From Gnetum montanum (lineage: Eukaryota; Streptophyta; Gnetopsida; Gnetales; Gnetaceae), in the NCBI GenBank assembly GCA_015680685.1, contig MNCI01006660.1, positions 490,203 through 554,202 of the forward strand: a stretch of 64,000 nt of DNA, written 5' to 3'. Under the pieces are notes generated by a model. That model searched no databases. It was not told the DNA's origin and was given only the letters and a program-made list of their open reading frames with translations. The position numbers were made by a program, and so were the translations under genes. Positions 45,601-60,600 of the stretch are shown piece after piece. The first letter of the stretch is position 1. Each line of letters begins with the position of its first letter.

Positions 45601-48600
45601 CTGCATAAGCTTTTCCTTTGCCTGCACAAAAACAGAAGTATCCTGCAAACGGAAATGAGTCCTTCAGCTCTTAATAAAAGTAGGACAAACTAAACGTACA
45701 ATAAATTTTGTTTTCCGCATTGGTGCAGAAAAACATAAAAAAAAATATGGCGCAAAATTTATGGTTGATGAAGACTAACATCTGATGTCACTTAACATGC
45801 TTTGTTATTAACTGGATGGATCAAATTAGTGACGAGTTTTCAACTTCAGACAAACTTTAATATTAATGAAAAAATGTTGTAAACTGCACCAGATCAGCTT
45901 CTAATTTCTAAAATCTAAAAATTAGATTCAATGTTTTGTTTTTTATGTAAAGCACATCGGTGGTAATACTCTGATGATAGAATGATAGACTGAGATGTTA
46001 ACGGCACCGCATCAAAATTTGACTTACAAATGATATCTAGTTTTTTAGTTAAAACAAGTATATCCATAATAATACTCTCACAAAGCATACAGACTAAGAG
46101 TAGGCTAAAATAGGATATTATGATGTAACAGCCGGTATGTCGTCAGCTAGCTAACACTAGGTCTTTCTGCAAACCCTGTTCATAAGACCTAGAGGACGTT
46201 AGAACCATAACACACATGTGGCTGCAATTCCAGCGATGAACTATCCCTTGTACCAAACTGCATCAAATTTCTGCACGTTAATTGCATAAGAACAACAGTA
46301 CAGTTTTTGTCTGCAGTCTGAATGTAAATTTAGCAGAAGAACACCTCCCCTTAGGTTGACTAATTCCCTGCATGTCTCTTTGTTATGTAATTTTTATTTT
46401 ATTTTGGGCAAGATGCCGTAACTGATTGCAGGTTGTAAATGCAGAAGCTTATTTTTATTAAACAGCTGTTGCCTACCATATATTATATATCCATGATAAT
46501 ATTATGGTAAACTATCTTTAATGGATTTCTAAAAGTTACAGTTGTGGAATAGTGGAAAGTCTTAGTAGGATTATTTACTACGCAACGAGCAGCAGACATT
46601 GATTCCAAACTCCTCAGTTTTTACGACGACAGATATTTCAGTATCCTACCAGAATCTGAACAATAAAACTTATGAACCTGTGGAAGCCTTTTCAACAGTT
46701 TTCATTGGGTAAACATAGCAAGAAAAAAGCCATTAAAAGAATGGTATGTCCCAGGAATTATACTTGATCCTTCTTTGAATATTTGTTCTTTATCGAAAAT
46801 AAGTAACAAACAAAGATGACGGAGAACCAACTCATCTGCTTCTCTACAAGAAACACAGGTAACATTTTACCTTTTGATATGACTGCCCATATGCAGATTT
46901 GATTTCATCAATTGTTCTTAGTCTTGCACCATCAGGCTGCTCAGTTTCCTTGAGCATTTCATTTGTTTTGTGGCCAGCTCTAGGTTTCATCTTTGCTGTT
47001 TTGATCACAAGCAGAAAGTTAAATTAGCGGCACATTGACAAGTGCATATGGACAAGCACTTTCTAAGTTAATTACATTTTAACATAAAAGCTTGCAAAGC
47101 AGTAAAGAAACTTTAATCTAACAAGACATTAGTTTCAAAGTTTATTACATTTCGAGTGTACAGCATTTCACAGTTTGTCATTCTACAAAGATCAAGTTCA
47201 ATTTCTGACAATCTGGTAAATATTTCTCTAAGCAATCAAACAGATAAAGCAACATCATAACCTTAAGTAACCTACGGCACTCTTAATGTTGACCCCAAAA
47301 CTAGCAATTTAGGTGTGTGAGCTTCATGGTTTAGCGGCTGTTATAAAGTTAGTATTGTATAATATGTGTACGGATTTTCCAAAAATGCAGGTGGGTCAAA
47401 GAAAATTAATCCTCGTTCACAGTTGTGGATATTGCCCTTGTAATTGGAGACAATGAAAAATGAGTGAGAGAAAAAGATGTTTGGAAAATTATAAAGGGGT
47501 TTTTGCATCTTGAGATTCTCAGAGATCTCTTTTAATTAGGATTCTACAGATAGATCTAGCATGTTTCATGAATGACTCGTCTGCCGGTCTGACCTCTGTT
47601 TGAGCCGTTAGACTAAGCTTATTTGCTACGATTCATGCTATAATGGTCAACCAAGGCTTCCAGCAGCTGTTCCGACTCAAAAATGAAATAGCCAGGTAGG
47701 TGTGATACAAGTTTAGAGGATGCTTAGATAGCAAGCAATAGAGAAGGTGATAGGCTGTACTGTAAGCCAATTATCAATATGAACCACAGCAATGAAAGCA
47801 AACAGACAAGGAGATTAAATGGAAGAAGAAAACAGACTGAATAACTATGCAAGTAGATAAAGGTGCTTGTCATAACATATTATTATAGCATAGCATAGCA
47901 TCATAGCATGAGGTATATACTGGGACGACCACTAAGAGTGATGGTAAGGTTCTTGTTTTAAAGTCATAGGACCTGGGTTCAAGCCTCAGTAGAATCACTT
48001 GAAAGAGGCTAGGATTTTGCTCATCCACCACCCTCTAGGACCCCACCTTGGTGCGATGAGCATTGAGCCTGTGGGTGCTGATCCTGTTGCATGAGGTTTC
48101 TATTACGCATCATAAATTGACACGTATAGTTATGATAAAATGGAAATAAATTAGAAACAGTATTACATAAATTATATAATATGAAACATATGAAAATCAA
48201 TCTATGTTAAGAAAGGCTTGAAATGTAAACCAGATGGATCAGGCAATAGGAGGAACATGCATTGATGACATTTTCCAGTGTTGCATATAGATAGCTGTCC
48301 AAGCCCAAGCTTTATTTTTCTAATAAACACGCTTACTAATTGTACAGTAATCTTGGTGTGAAGCAGGGTTAACCATGCCTACACTCATCAAATATTTGGA
48401 GATTCGTAAGAGCAGCTAACGCAAATGGAACCAAATTGCTAATTTTAAAGTATGTCATCTATGTGTAAATCTTCTACTGTTGATAGATGAGATGGTTTTA
48501 ACATCTAAGTCTAGAAAAGGGTAGCAAGCTAAGTTGCAAAAGTTATGATTTGTTGTAGATGATTAAAAATACAAATAATTGCTAATATAACAAAGATTAT

Positions 48601-51600
48601 GGTCTGCAACGCATTAAATAAAAAGCATTTGCTTAAATATTACACCTATCTAGAAATTTGAAGCTTTCTAAGAAAAAAGTTTTAGAAATAAACTTTTGGA
48701 ACAAGCTGTTGAGATTATCATTCCAAACAAAGAAAAATAAGACTTCAAAAATGGAAATTGAATAGAAAAATTGAGCAAAAATTATCCGACCTTCATTGCA
48801 CCATGTATTTGTAATATTTGTTTCAATGATGATTTTTCAAGATACATGGTCTTAAATATTACAATATAACTAATGATTAAATGTAATAGCGTACTTTGTC
48901 TTATGAACTAATTCGTTACAATGTTTTTTTCTGGTTAAAAACACTTTCATCAATAAGAAGAAAGCAAGATCAGTTGCATAGCAAAGAGGACCTGCGCTAG
49001 CTTTGTAAAAGAAAATCCATTTTTTGCATTTCACATACATCAGCAAGCATAAGTTAAAGAATTAATCTGAAAAATGATTGGCAGTCAAAAATACAAGTTT
49101 CAATCTACAACACAGGGCAAGACTCTTCAAGAATGTAGCAGTCTCAATTTGAGTTACAATCAATTGTCTTGCGGTCAAATGTTATATTTGATATATAATA
49201 TATCTTCAAAGGATCAAATAGATTTGCAAAATTCAATTGCATTGAAAAGATTAATCCAATTTATTTGTAGATCAAAACACATTTATATTATTTATTTTAT
49301 AATATCTTCAAAATATTAAAATTAACTATTCATGCCACTAGTTTGCAATCTGATCATAAGATATTGACATCCAAAAGATGCAAACATTGAATTATTAAAG
49401 GTTTAAAATGGTTGTAAGAGACAACATAAGTAAAATCGCAAAGCTATGATGTCGACCTATTATCTTTCTCTGCAAATTGCCAAGGACACTTTTCCTGTTG
49501 ATGACTACACCACTCTCGGAAATTGGATGCATATGCATATCATCCTCTATGTCAAGATCATCTATCACATACATACATATACAATGTTAATGTGATATAA
49601 TGCTACATATCATCTATCTTACACATTCATTATCCAAAATAAAAAATATTATTAGAGACTTCTGAGATACCAATATCTAACAGTTCTTCATGAGGCTTGG
49701 ATGACGTGTCTGTTTTCAAGGTGCTAGTTGCTGAAAAATTGCGTGTTGAAAAAATTTCTGTAAGTTCTAGGACACTAAGCATTGGAGATTCCTTTTCAGT
49801 GGATTCATGATCATTTGCAAACCGATTCTTTGCCTTGTTATTTTTTACATTCATGAAGGATTTGAAACCCTAAACAGAAAAGATTCATATTAGATCATTA
49901 TACCAAACTGATTGCAAGAAATAAATCATATGTAAAGTGCTGAATGCCGACCTTTTTCTTAGTTGTTTGGTCAGGCTCAACTATTTTTTGATCAGCAGAA
50001 AGTTTCTTTCCATTTTTAGATTCCTGAGTTATTGAAGACTTTTGAAGATTTTGGAATTCTTTATTATACACTTGAATCTTGCATCTAGAAGACCTGAATT
50101 AGTGTTTTAAACAGAAATTTTCTTGTTACTAATTTGTCCTTGAAACTGTATCACCCTCATTACCTGGTACTCCTTTTTCTACCTTAACAAAGATACAACC
50201 TACTAGCACAACCGTAGGCATCTTCAAATACATGTGACAACTAACAAAAAGAATACCTTACCTGTATTCATCATCCTCCTTCAGTAAAGAAATTAAAAAT
50301 TGCTCTTGATCCGCATCAACCTATTATTCAATATCCACTTAGATTCTACAGGAAAGGTTGTAAAACAATGAACTTAAAAGCATTTTCTCTCACTGAAATC
50401 ATGTCAGACAATATACAGATTGTCCACATGTTCCTTTGTCAAATATCGTACCATAACCAATCGACCATTTTCAGCAAGAGCAATTGAGCTGAGGAGGCCT
50501 GTGCTTATTTGTAGCTTGCATAATGAAGAGTTGCTCAACGTTGTAGCTCTCAAGATGGATAGGTTAGGCAAAGACCTGTTAATAAACAACACCTGTTAGT
50601 GTATGCAAGAAACAACTTATATGCACAGAGACATAATAACGCAGACGGGAACAGAAATATGTTTATCAGAAGAACGAAAGCCCAGTCATATCATGTTCAA
50701 CATGCACCTATAACAATTTTTAATTTTTCTTTTTAATAATTTCTAGATAGCTTAAATTTTTTAAAACATTTTTAACATAAACGAATAGTGCAACAATAAC
50801 ACATCCTAGTACTAAGTTTACCTAAGTGCATTTTACAAAGGATTGGTCCAACGTCAAAATTAACTTACACATCCGTAGAGATAAAAACGAAGCATATGTT
50901 AGTCATGTTACATGTTACGCAAGTGCTTTCTTGTTTACGCTTTTAATTTGATATATACAACAATTTTTAGAGTGTTATTCTTGATGGTTCAATTTCTTTA
51001 GTATATGTTAGCATTAGAATTGCAACTGCTCCAATATAGATTCTTTAGCATGAAATTATGTTACGCTCATACATTTTAATATGACCTATGATCTTGGAAG
51101 TTAATTTTTAACTTTTGACCCTCATTGGAGTAATGGCGTGTATTTATTACTTCTTGTGGCTGATATGTCTACGTCTTAGTGACTACAAAAGAACCAATCC
51201 TTTGTGATAATCCCTAAAAAAGGGACGTACGCATTGAAGGGTTATAATGCTGATGACAACATTTCATCTGTAAAATTAAATCTTTTTATTTCCCTTTTTG
51301 GATCACAATTTGGTGTTGGATGATGCATCTCCTCACGTGGGGCACATTAATAGCCTTGAGTTCACCATGGAGGTGCTTAAATTAACAACATGACGACCAT
51401 TAAAGATAAGTAACATTAACGCTGAATGACAACCACAGGAGCAACAGGTTTACTTATACAGGCTTTCTGAAAAATCGTAACCATGTAATAGCTAGCCCTA
51501 GGAGGCTGGTCGTAGCAAATGTAGTTAAATGTCTATTGTGTCTTATGTTCTGCAATCCATGTATGAAAAGGATGTCAAAGTGCATGTATTTCAAAATCAT

Positions 51601-54600
51601 AGGTAAACTGTATGCACTTTGATAGAAATTAAACTAAACTTCAGAATAGCTGATAATTTCTATGCAAATATCTCATTTTTCTGGTCATCAGAATACATAA
51701 GATTTTAAGACTTTTTCTCTCTACTTTTTGTGCTATTATTAAGAAGGTAAAATTTTAACAATCTGTAAGTGAAGATGCATGATAATTAAAAGATGTTTTG
51801 CAAGAATGCTCGTGACAATGGTAATTATATCTTTTTGCACTACCCTACAATTTCTTATATTTGAAGCAGAAGTTGGAAAGCTACAAATCATTGATTTGTT
51901 ATGCTGAAATCTTTACATGATCTTGCAGCAGCTTGAACATGGATCAACTGAACTCAATGCATTGATAAAATTTGGAGTGCTGTATAGCACATTTGATCTT
52001 TCAAATCTAGAAGGAAAGAAATTGAAAGTCCTTTAAAGAGTGGTGTAGGAACATCTCTCTCAATTCCCTTTTGCTTTGTCCTACAAGTTGTTTTTGCAAG
52101 TTTTCAGCTCTGGGAAGACATCTTGGAAGTCCACGAGACATTTTGGCTGAGCTTGGAGGCTTAACAGGAGACATCTCAAGTTCAGAGGAGACGTCTAACT
52201 GAATTACCATCTTCTCAGAGGAGATGTCTTGCTGATGAGGAGACGTCTTGGACACTGGTGCGATGTCTTAAACACAAGGGAGATGTCTCACACTCATGTG
52301 AGTGTGGGATGTCTCAACAACATCCCATGTTGATAGGAAGACATCTAGGGGCACTAGAAGATGTCTCGTTCGATGAGAAAAAGCTCTGACGTTGCAATTT
52401 TGATGGGAAACATCCGAAAAACTCAAGATGCATGTGGGAAGCATCTAGAGAGTCATTTAGGAAAGATTCCTAGGGTTTTGGATCTTTATAATCATGTTTT
52501 GTATCCATGCTTGGCAGAAGAGAGAGAGGAGAAAAAGAGAACGAAGCTAAAGCATGTAGAAGAGAAGGTGTGTAAAGAGTTTCCAAGGGAAGAGACATCC
52601 CAAGATCTTCAAAGAGGTAAGAAGAGAGTTGGGGGAGAGGTTGCATGTTTGTCTATGTATCTCTAAGGCCAAGTGTGTGTGATCTTGGCCATAACTCTAA
52701 GCCTCTTGAATAGGATTGCAGATCTATGTGTGTTAGATGTGACTGGAAATTGGTCCTTGTTGTGAGGTCAATCTTGTGATATTGTAGAGCCTCAAGCTCT
52801 ACAATAGTTTAAGTGTGTGAGTGTGTTGGATCTTTGGATTTGTGAATCCATTATATTGTGAGCTTCTAATAAAATAATTGAAGATAGCTAGTTTTCTTAT
52901 TTTCGAGCAAAAAGGTTTCGTCTTTGCATAATATCTGGATTTAGTACTTTGAAGGTGATTAATTTGTGGAGTGAACCTGCTCCAAAGAGAGAGAAATTAA
53001 TTGATAGAGTATGGTGCCTACCAGTAAGAAATTGGAAAGAGAGTACGATATATAAAATGACACTTGACTACTCAAGTTTTTAAGCCTTAATGATTATAAG
53101 TTTTACTTCCAAAGTCAGAATTGGATTGACACTTTGATATGATTATTTTATGTTTAAATTTTTCATTAAAAATTTGATCCTATCATATTGGTTGATCAGC
53201 AGTATCCCAAGAATAATCTCATTCTACTTCAAATATTATTTTATTAATATAATCTCCTTTTACTTGTTTAAAAAATATTGAACTATTGAACAGATATTTA
53301 ATGTCGCATATCATGACATACAAAAGACTGATTGCAAAGTATAATCCCAACATTTTCCTTGTAATGAATTTAACTAAATTGATTGCTTGATGTCTAAATC
53401 ACGAACAGATCACGCACCTTATTTCTATTTCACCATTTGCAAAAAGTAGTAAAAGAGCATACAAATCCTTGGAATTTCTAAATGTTGCAGCCCAGCAGCA
53501 TTTTGTTTTGAACCTCTCTTTAAAATATACATTTTTGACTCCCTGTGAATTGTGAAAATGAAAACCCATTCAACAAATCATCAAAACTCGTACTTTATGA
53601 ATGAAAGATTAGTGTATACCTGAGTAATGCCTGATGCTGAATATATCCATAAACAAGTTTCTGCACATAGCAACATCAAATCAGATGCAATACTCTGTGA
53701 CTTCTCATTTGCTTCAAGATGGTCTGCACTGGTCAGACTGGATTGCTTCTCACTCTTTATTTCAGAATCAGTGTGTAGGGATGAATCTGCTAAAAGAACG
53801 TAAGTGTTCTTCACATTGCTTTCTTGGAAACTGGTAAAAGAATGTAAGTTACTTTCACATACGCATTGGGATTCTTAATACCTAAAATATGCATTGAAAG
53901 AGCAGTTGACTGGTGCTTAGGCTTAAGAATAAAGGAGTTAAGACATTCTCCAGAATTTGAATCAATGGCTAGCACAGATGCATCTTTTGCTGTGGCGAAT
54001 AAGATGGACTTTTCTGAACCAACAATATTGAATGTTTTGAATTGAAAGGAAACAATACTTGCTGAAGAACCCGTAAAAAAGCAATTGTTGAAAACAACAG
54101 CAAAAGGCTTTATATTGATTAGTGCAACCTGAAAGTTCAACAGCAGAGTGAGAAGATGTTGAGTTAAAATATTTTCTAGCATTAACAACATTGAACTTTT
54201 TTGTCCAGTAAGTGGCTCAATAAAACATTTGCAAATTTGATTCTACAGTTTTCATAGCCTGAAGGCATATCAGCCATACCGAGCCTTCTTCACATCCAAC
54301 AGCTATGTGAGAAGATTTTTCGGCAATTGAAATGCAAGTAATGCAACCCTTTTGAAGTTTAAGGGTTCCGATCTTTGTAAGACCTGCATAATAACATTGA
54401 AAATATTTAGACATATGGAATTAAAAATTAAGAGTATATGAATTTAAAAATTTTAATGAAAACTCTTAACCTACAATACATAAGAATGAAAGCAACACAA
54501 TGTTCTAGAATGCATATTAAAAATGTGTCACATAACTATTACAAAACGTTAAGGCTTGTCAGAAATAAAAAATTATTTAGAAAGAGGGAAAATCATCAAA

Positions 54601-57600
54601 AAAGAAATTGCGAAATTACCTATCACTTTTTGCAATACGGATTATATAAAATAAGCATGTGGTACCTTGAAAATGAAGAAAGGATTACCCATCAAGCTGT
54701 TAACGTATATCAAATGCATTACTATGTTGGGTGGTTTTAGTCGGCGGGAGAGATTTTGTTGTTACCACAAGAACCGTAATGCTATAAAGAGGTGCTTCCT
54801 CTTTTCATGTACTATGTATTGAATGAATCAGTTGAGTTGTTTCTAATGCATTTTACACAAGCACACTTCCTTTTTCCAATCTTGCATTACTCTAAACATT
54901 CACATCTTGAAGGCTAGTACCAACTACGAAATGAAATCAAGAATGTATCTATTTTTAATTTTATTTCAAAATGGAATTTTAAACCACACCATTAGTAATA
55001 TCTAGCTTTGTAGAAAAAATGAGACATGCATTGGGATAAAGTAGAGAATCTGGTTTTAGGAAAAAAGCAAAAATATGCATACATCTAGTTTTTATTTTTG
55101 GTTTTTTCCCATGCACTGGGAATTCTGATATATCATGTTAAAAGCTAAGCAGGAAAGCTAAATCTACAAAGGATGATATACTAGCTAACCATTGGTTAAG
55201 TATTTTCCTATTTCAAAATTTCAAATCATACCAGGATTAAAATGGAAACAAATGGAAGGAAAACAAGAGCCTTAGAGCAAGACAAAAGTTCACAGTATGC
55301 ATCCTAAAAAGATGTTAGGAAAGAACGGAGATGGGCACACTACATCTATATAGGAGTGGTTAATGCAGACCCCACAATACTTAGAAGAACATAAGCAAAA
55401 TATAACGGTACACTATATATAGAAGAATTGGAAACAAAAAAATTTTCATATCTCCATATCTATTTTAATTTCTTCTGCACATTAGCTGCAAGAGTTGTTC
55501 AAGGTTGCTGTGAAAATATGTCAGATAAATAAGACGTAAAATACCACATCATTCATAATTCAGCACTTGTGTCACAAACCTGTGATTTATCTCTTTCGCT
55601 TTGTTCCGTACGTATATCTTATCCATTTTTTATATAGAATTATCAGTAATAACTCCTTGAAAAGGGTTTTTTTATGTTTTGCTACTTTCTGGAGATGTTT
55701 TTGATGTTTCAATGACATACCAAATTCAAGCAATTTTAACAAATAAAGGATCATTACTTAAAGGCTCAATGCTCATAACATCAAGGCGGGATCCTAGGAG
55801 GGCAGTGGATGAGTGATAGCCTAACTTCTTTCAAGTGGCTCTGCCCAGGCTTGAACCTAGGTCTTACAACTTGAGAAATAAGTACCTTGCTTTCACTTCA
55901 AGTGGTACTCCTTTACGAATTTCAACAAATGATTATTCAATATCATGCTTCATCTTGAAAAGTCACTTTTAATTGAAAATTTTGGTAGCAAAATTGTGTA
56001 CCAAGAAAACTACTGATTATCAAATTTACAAAGATTATTGAAAATAATAATAAAATCAAAAAATTTATTTTTGGCATTAACACAGAAAAATGGAAGGTAA
56101 AAAGACTAAAATTTCAAACATATACCACAAAGTTTAAAAGTGAGAACCTCTTCACCTACATAATCTCTATTTCAGTTCAAAAAAAAAAAAAAGCCAAAGA
56201 CACAACAACAACAACAATAACAAAGCTATGCTACCAAACATCTTTACACTATTACCTTGATGATTTCCTGATAAAGTTGAAATGCTCTCTTTTTCAGATA
56301 GGACACTAAATATCTGAACCTGAAATCAACAACCAGTAAAAAAAACGGGATTGTGTTCGTAATAATCTCTTTCAAACCCAAGAAATTTTAAAAAATGAAA
56401 AGAAAAAAAATTATTTGATATTTACAGCACCCCTACCAACAAAAATGGTAACAAAATTCTGTTAATAGAATGTTTACATACATCCTATTTTATATGCTCA
56501 AAAAGGAATTAGTAATCACTGTAAATACTAAAGTGTCTGACTGTTACCATTCCAAGTTGATCGCCAACTGAAAGTAACCCAGACGAAGGGCAAAAGTCTA
56601 TTGCCGTAATGCAGCAACCATTAACAGTAGCTTCCACATCATTCTAGAATTCAAACAGACCCCATGAATAAACCATCAAATTTTATCCCCATGGATTGAA
56701 TATTAGAGAATTAATGAAGTTTAATATATGTTTACCTAACAAAATTTACATAATAAAGTATGCAAAGAACGCTTACCCGAGCTTCAATTCTGAAAAGCAA
56801 AAACAAGCTTGCACAAGAAACATCCCAGATATTAACTGATCCGTTGATGTGTCCCGTGATATATAAACTTCTTATCATTGGAAGTCTTGTATCTGCTGGA
56901 TGCTTTTCTTTTGGGGACAATTTCATTGCAGAGGGAAGAACTTGCATAGAAGAGCTATTGAACTACCAGTCAAACAGATTAATGAATATTTAAGATAATG
57001 TAAATCACACATATGTAAAAAAACACTGACATAATGGAATCTGATTATGTCTATACAGGGCAGTACCTGTGCTACCAAATGAGAAGATTCAATATTGATT
57101 ATTTTTGCAACTGATATGCTTGAATCAGAAAATATAGGCTTAATTAGGCTCGGTTTCAGTTCTAATTGTTTCTTGTTTTCATCACCAACAAGTTTCCTTT
57201 CTATATTTGAAAGTGAGTAAAAATACATCTGTCCTGTTTTTGTAAGAATCAAGAGTATTTCTGTGCATCCCTGGCTTTTTGCATATAAAGTGGAAATTAT
57301 TGATATGACCTTTATAGCATCAGGCAGCACAATCTCTAGCTCATGAAAACTATGTTTGTTTTCAGTTCCGAGATCACCAAGATTAATAATCTGAGGAAAA
57401 GGAACAAAAAAAGTGCGTTAGAGATAATTTCAGGGTATAAAGGCTATGAAAAATTGGTGAGTGACCAAAATAACTACAGAAATATCAAAACAAAGGAACT
57501 AGCACAGATACATATCCACTACCATGGAATTTTGTTTACTGCTGACTACACTAATAGGAGTTCACAAAGAAAATTATGCAATAATTCATAACATTTGCAA

Positions 57601-60600
57601 ATAAATTATTTATAAACATACCCTGATCACATTTACAGAGTCAATGTTTCCACCTCCACAAATGTATAATTGGCCCCCTTCTCCGTTACCAGGATACCAT
57701 GCAAGAGAGAAAACTGGCACTTTAGCCTTTCCATCCAACATATTTACTTCGGAGATTAGTAAAAACTGAATATTAAAGCTTCCTAAATCTTTAACATCTG
57801 GTTTTCCTGATGCTTTCCTTTTTGAAACACCTACAAGCCAAATATCCCCATCAGCAAAGCCAATAGCGACTCTACTACCCTTGCAGCATACCCAACACAC
57901 TGATGATATCTCTTTAAGTTTTCCATTCTCCTCTTGGTTTTTATCTGAATCTCGAGCTCCATTGCTTCCTGCATTGGTAGATTTCTTTATCTGACTTTCT
58001 ACAGTACAAAATGCACCAAGAATCATGTTCTCCTGGATTCCCCACAAGATAAGCAAACCACTTTGATATGCAACAAGAACTCTGCAAGAAATACACAGCG
58101 GTGGAGGCATAACTATGAATCAGTATACTTTGATAATATATGTCTGTAAGGTATCCAAAACTGAGCGGTGGTTGCATTTTATAAGGCACCGAGAAAAATA
58201 AAGATCTCACTTCAGAGTGTGTAAAATGCTTATGATATAATGTCAATGCTGTTAATAAATACCCATTCACATCAGACTGTAAGTATTATTTTGCAGATAT
58301 TGTGCAGAATTTTCAAGTATGTGTAATTTTTAATGTGAAAATATAAGATAAATTAATAACTGCACAGGAATACGCTGGACATTTTGCATGCCCTGGAGAG
58401 GCCGGACTGTGAATGTCACACCCTGCCTATGCATCTGTAATGGCTCTGGTGGAGCCCCTGTTTCGTTTTTCAGTTCAGTCTCTGGTTTAGTGCTTGTTTT
58501 TGTTAAGGTCTGTTTGAGTGCTGGTTTTTGTGCGAACCTTTCTTTGGACGAGTCTGTCCGTGAGGGGGATGGGGGTGATCTTTAAACCCACAATTTTGTT
58601 TACTTGCTGAGCGGAAGGGGGCCTTCTCTTTTACGATGTTTTTGCAGGGGAGGTTTGGGGAGGTTCTCCCTCCCTAGGGGCAGGCTCTTCCTTGCCCGCT
58701 TTTTGTAAATCTTCTGTACAGTTTTCTTTTCAGTAATACATTTCTTGAACATTAGCTAAAAAAATAATAATGAACCTGACCGGTAGGCATGGAAATTTTA
58801 ATTTTTTTTAAGAAAAAAAAAGCCTTTGATACATATCTAAATTTCAAACTATAGTTTTTAAGAACTATTAGCATTTCAGGCTCTTATTAGTTATGACACA
58901 TGTGCATGATACATGCACATCTGGAAACTTTTTAAAAATATGCACGTAGATAAAATCAGATTAAACATCCATATGGTATTTATACACCCATAAAACATGG
59001 ACAGCAAGGAATCATATCCTGTCATTAGTTGATTATACCCACACCTGTAACCATAATGTTCTGAACTTCTACTACATTTGAATCTCACGCCGAACTGATA
59101 AGGTTGTCCGTGTATTGATGCTGTGTCATTTAGAATGTAGGAAAAATATATCCTAGGAACTAAAGTGATCAAGTATATCAATGAGGTGTAGCCTGCTAGT
59201 ATGCCTGCGACTTGCATCCTACCAGTCACAGGTTCAATTCCAACAGTGTATATTAAAATATATAGCCATTGTGCAACAAAAAATAATGGTCTTGTGGTCT
59301 CTATATGGACCTAATAAAAAAAATTCAGTTTCAGTTTTATAATATAACAATAATTTGGGTCAGAAAGGGAAAAAGAAAACTAAAAAAAAAAAAAGATACC
59401 ATTCTACTGCAAAATATGTTTTGTAGAAACATGACAAAAACATACATGAGATTACAAATATGTACTTATGAGAAGTTCACCTTGTAAACAAAAGTGCTCC
59501 AACATATGTTGCATGGGGAGATTGGCAACCATTGTACCCAAACCTTATCATCCAAGGATTACTAGTACGAAAATTTAACAAAAAACATGCCCTAGTAGAC
59601 TTTTGTGTATTCCTTGAAGATACAATAGATGGATAGGTTATCAAGAAAACAGGATACCAAGCTTCCTTTTAAAACAAACTGACACTATTTCTTTTGAAGT
59701 AGTCACCAAATCATATGAGAAAATTCTAAATTTACACATATGTAAGTTTTTCAGTTGATGTAATACTTGAGAAGCTTCTAAAATCACGTCCATGTTATTT
59801 TCTAATTGCCAAGTCCCTAGCTAGATGCTGACAACTAGGAATAGACATGAAAAGAACATGGCCAATATCCTCAATGGGCAAGAGTAAAATCCATCCTATC
59901 TATACACATGGACTAATCTCTCATACACGGAAGCCCATCACTTCAAGAGCTGTTAATTCACTTCTGGTAGTTTCGTTAAGGCTTACAGTTCTGCCAGCCA
60001 TAGCTAGTAGATTTATGTAAGCCCTAGCCTTTGTGCCACGATTTGCTTGAAGACCAACTAAAGGCATGATATAAAAGAAAGAGCATGAAATATTGTCCGT
60101 CACAGTCATGTTCAGCAATGGAGTAATGATACAAAGTAGCATTTGCTACTCCTTGAAGGTGCTTATGAGCATTGAACAATGTTGGAATTGAGCCAAAGAA
60201 AAAGTTTGCTAACAAGGCAACAAAATTTAGAAACTAGTCACTCCTCACTGTGAAGGCTACATTGAGTAAGTAGTAATTCTAGTCAACAACGCTGAGTTAT
60301 GGATTTAAAAAAAAAAATCATAAAAGGAATTCTGAAACTGGTGTTTAGTGTATCGTGTGATCTGATAGATCCAAGAGGACCTAAGTGGATGTAAGTAAGA
60401 ATTCAGTTTCAGTTTCAGTAATTAGCTTGGTTTTTATGCACAGGACTGTCAAAATTGCAAGGCACCCTTGTCATCTTTAAGTGAGCAAGGGTTTTGGACT
60501 CATGGACATTTAGATAAGGTTTAAGAAAAATTAACAGACTTTATAAATTTCAGCAACAATATAGTGTTAGCCTAGTGATAAGAACGTTGGCCTGGAAAGC

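Larger units (their letters stand above)
39660..46995 (-). other. R-SNARE coiled-coil module spread over the last three exons
   Basis: Residues 928-994 of the visible protein begin RTIDEIKSAYG (exon 46995-46871), continue DTSVFVQAKEKLMQNKMKLQ (45642-45583) and end GINDRAGEMAEDAKSF (39761-39660). Arg968 in NDRAGEM sits at the zero-layer position that defines R-SNAREs. No transmembrane segment follows (tail LVQEKNKR), as in tomosyns, so the domain would compete for SNARE partners without anchoring a vesicle. The last intron is 5.8 kb and holds a LINE. Confidence 0.9.
50576..53417 (-). other. 2.8-kb intron with an LTR insertion
   Basis: It splits codon Arg (AG|G). The right half (about 51.99-53.06 kb) is an LTR-like repeat; the left half is AT-rich without recognised features. 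Confidence 0.7.

Noticed and set aside
52361-52666. Plus-strand frame of 101 codons (MSRSMRKSSD...)
   Set aside because: It lies in a purine-rich LTR-like leader, so its Lys/Glu richness is explained by composition.
57343-57591. Plus-strand frame of 82 codons inside the WD40 gene
   Set aside because: It overlaps a minus-strand exon and its intron, whose splice phases fit the gene model.
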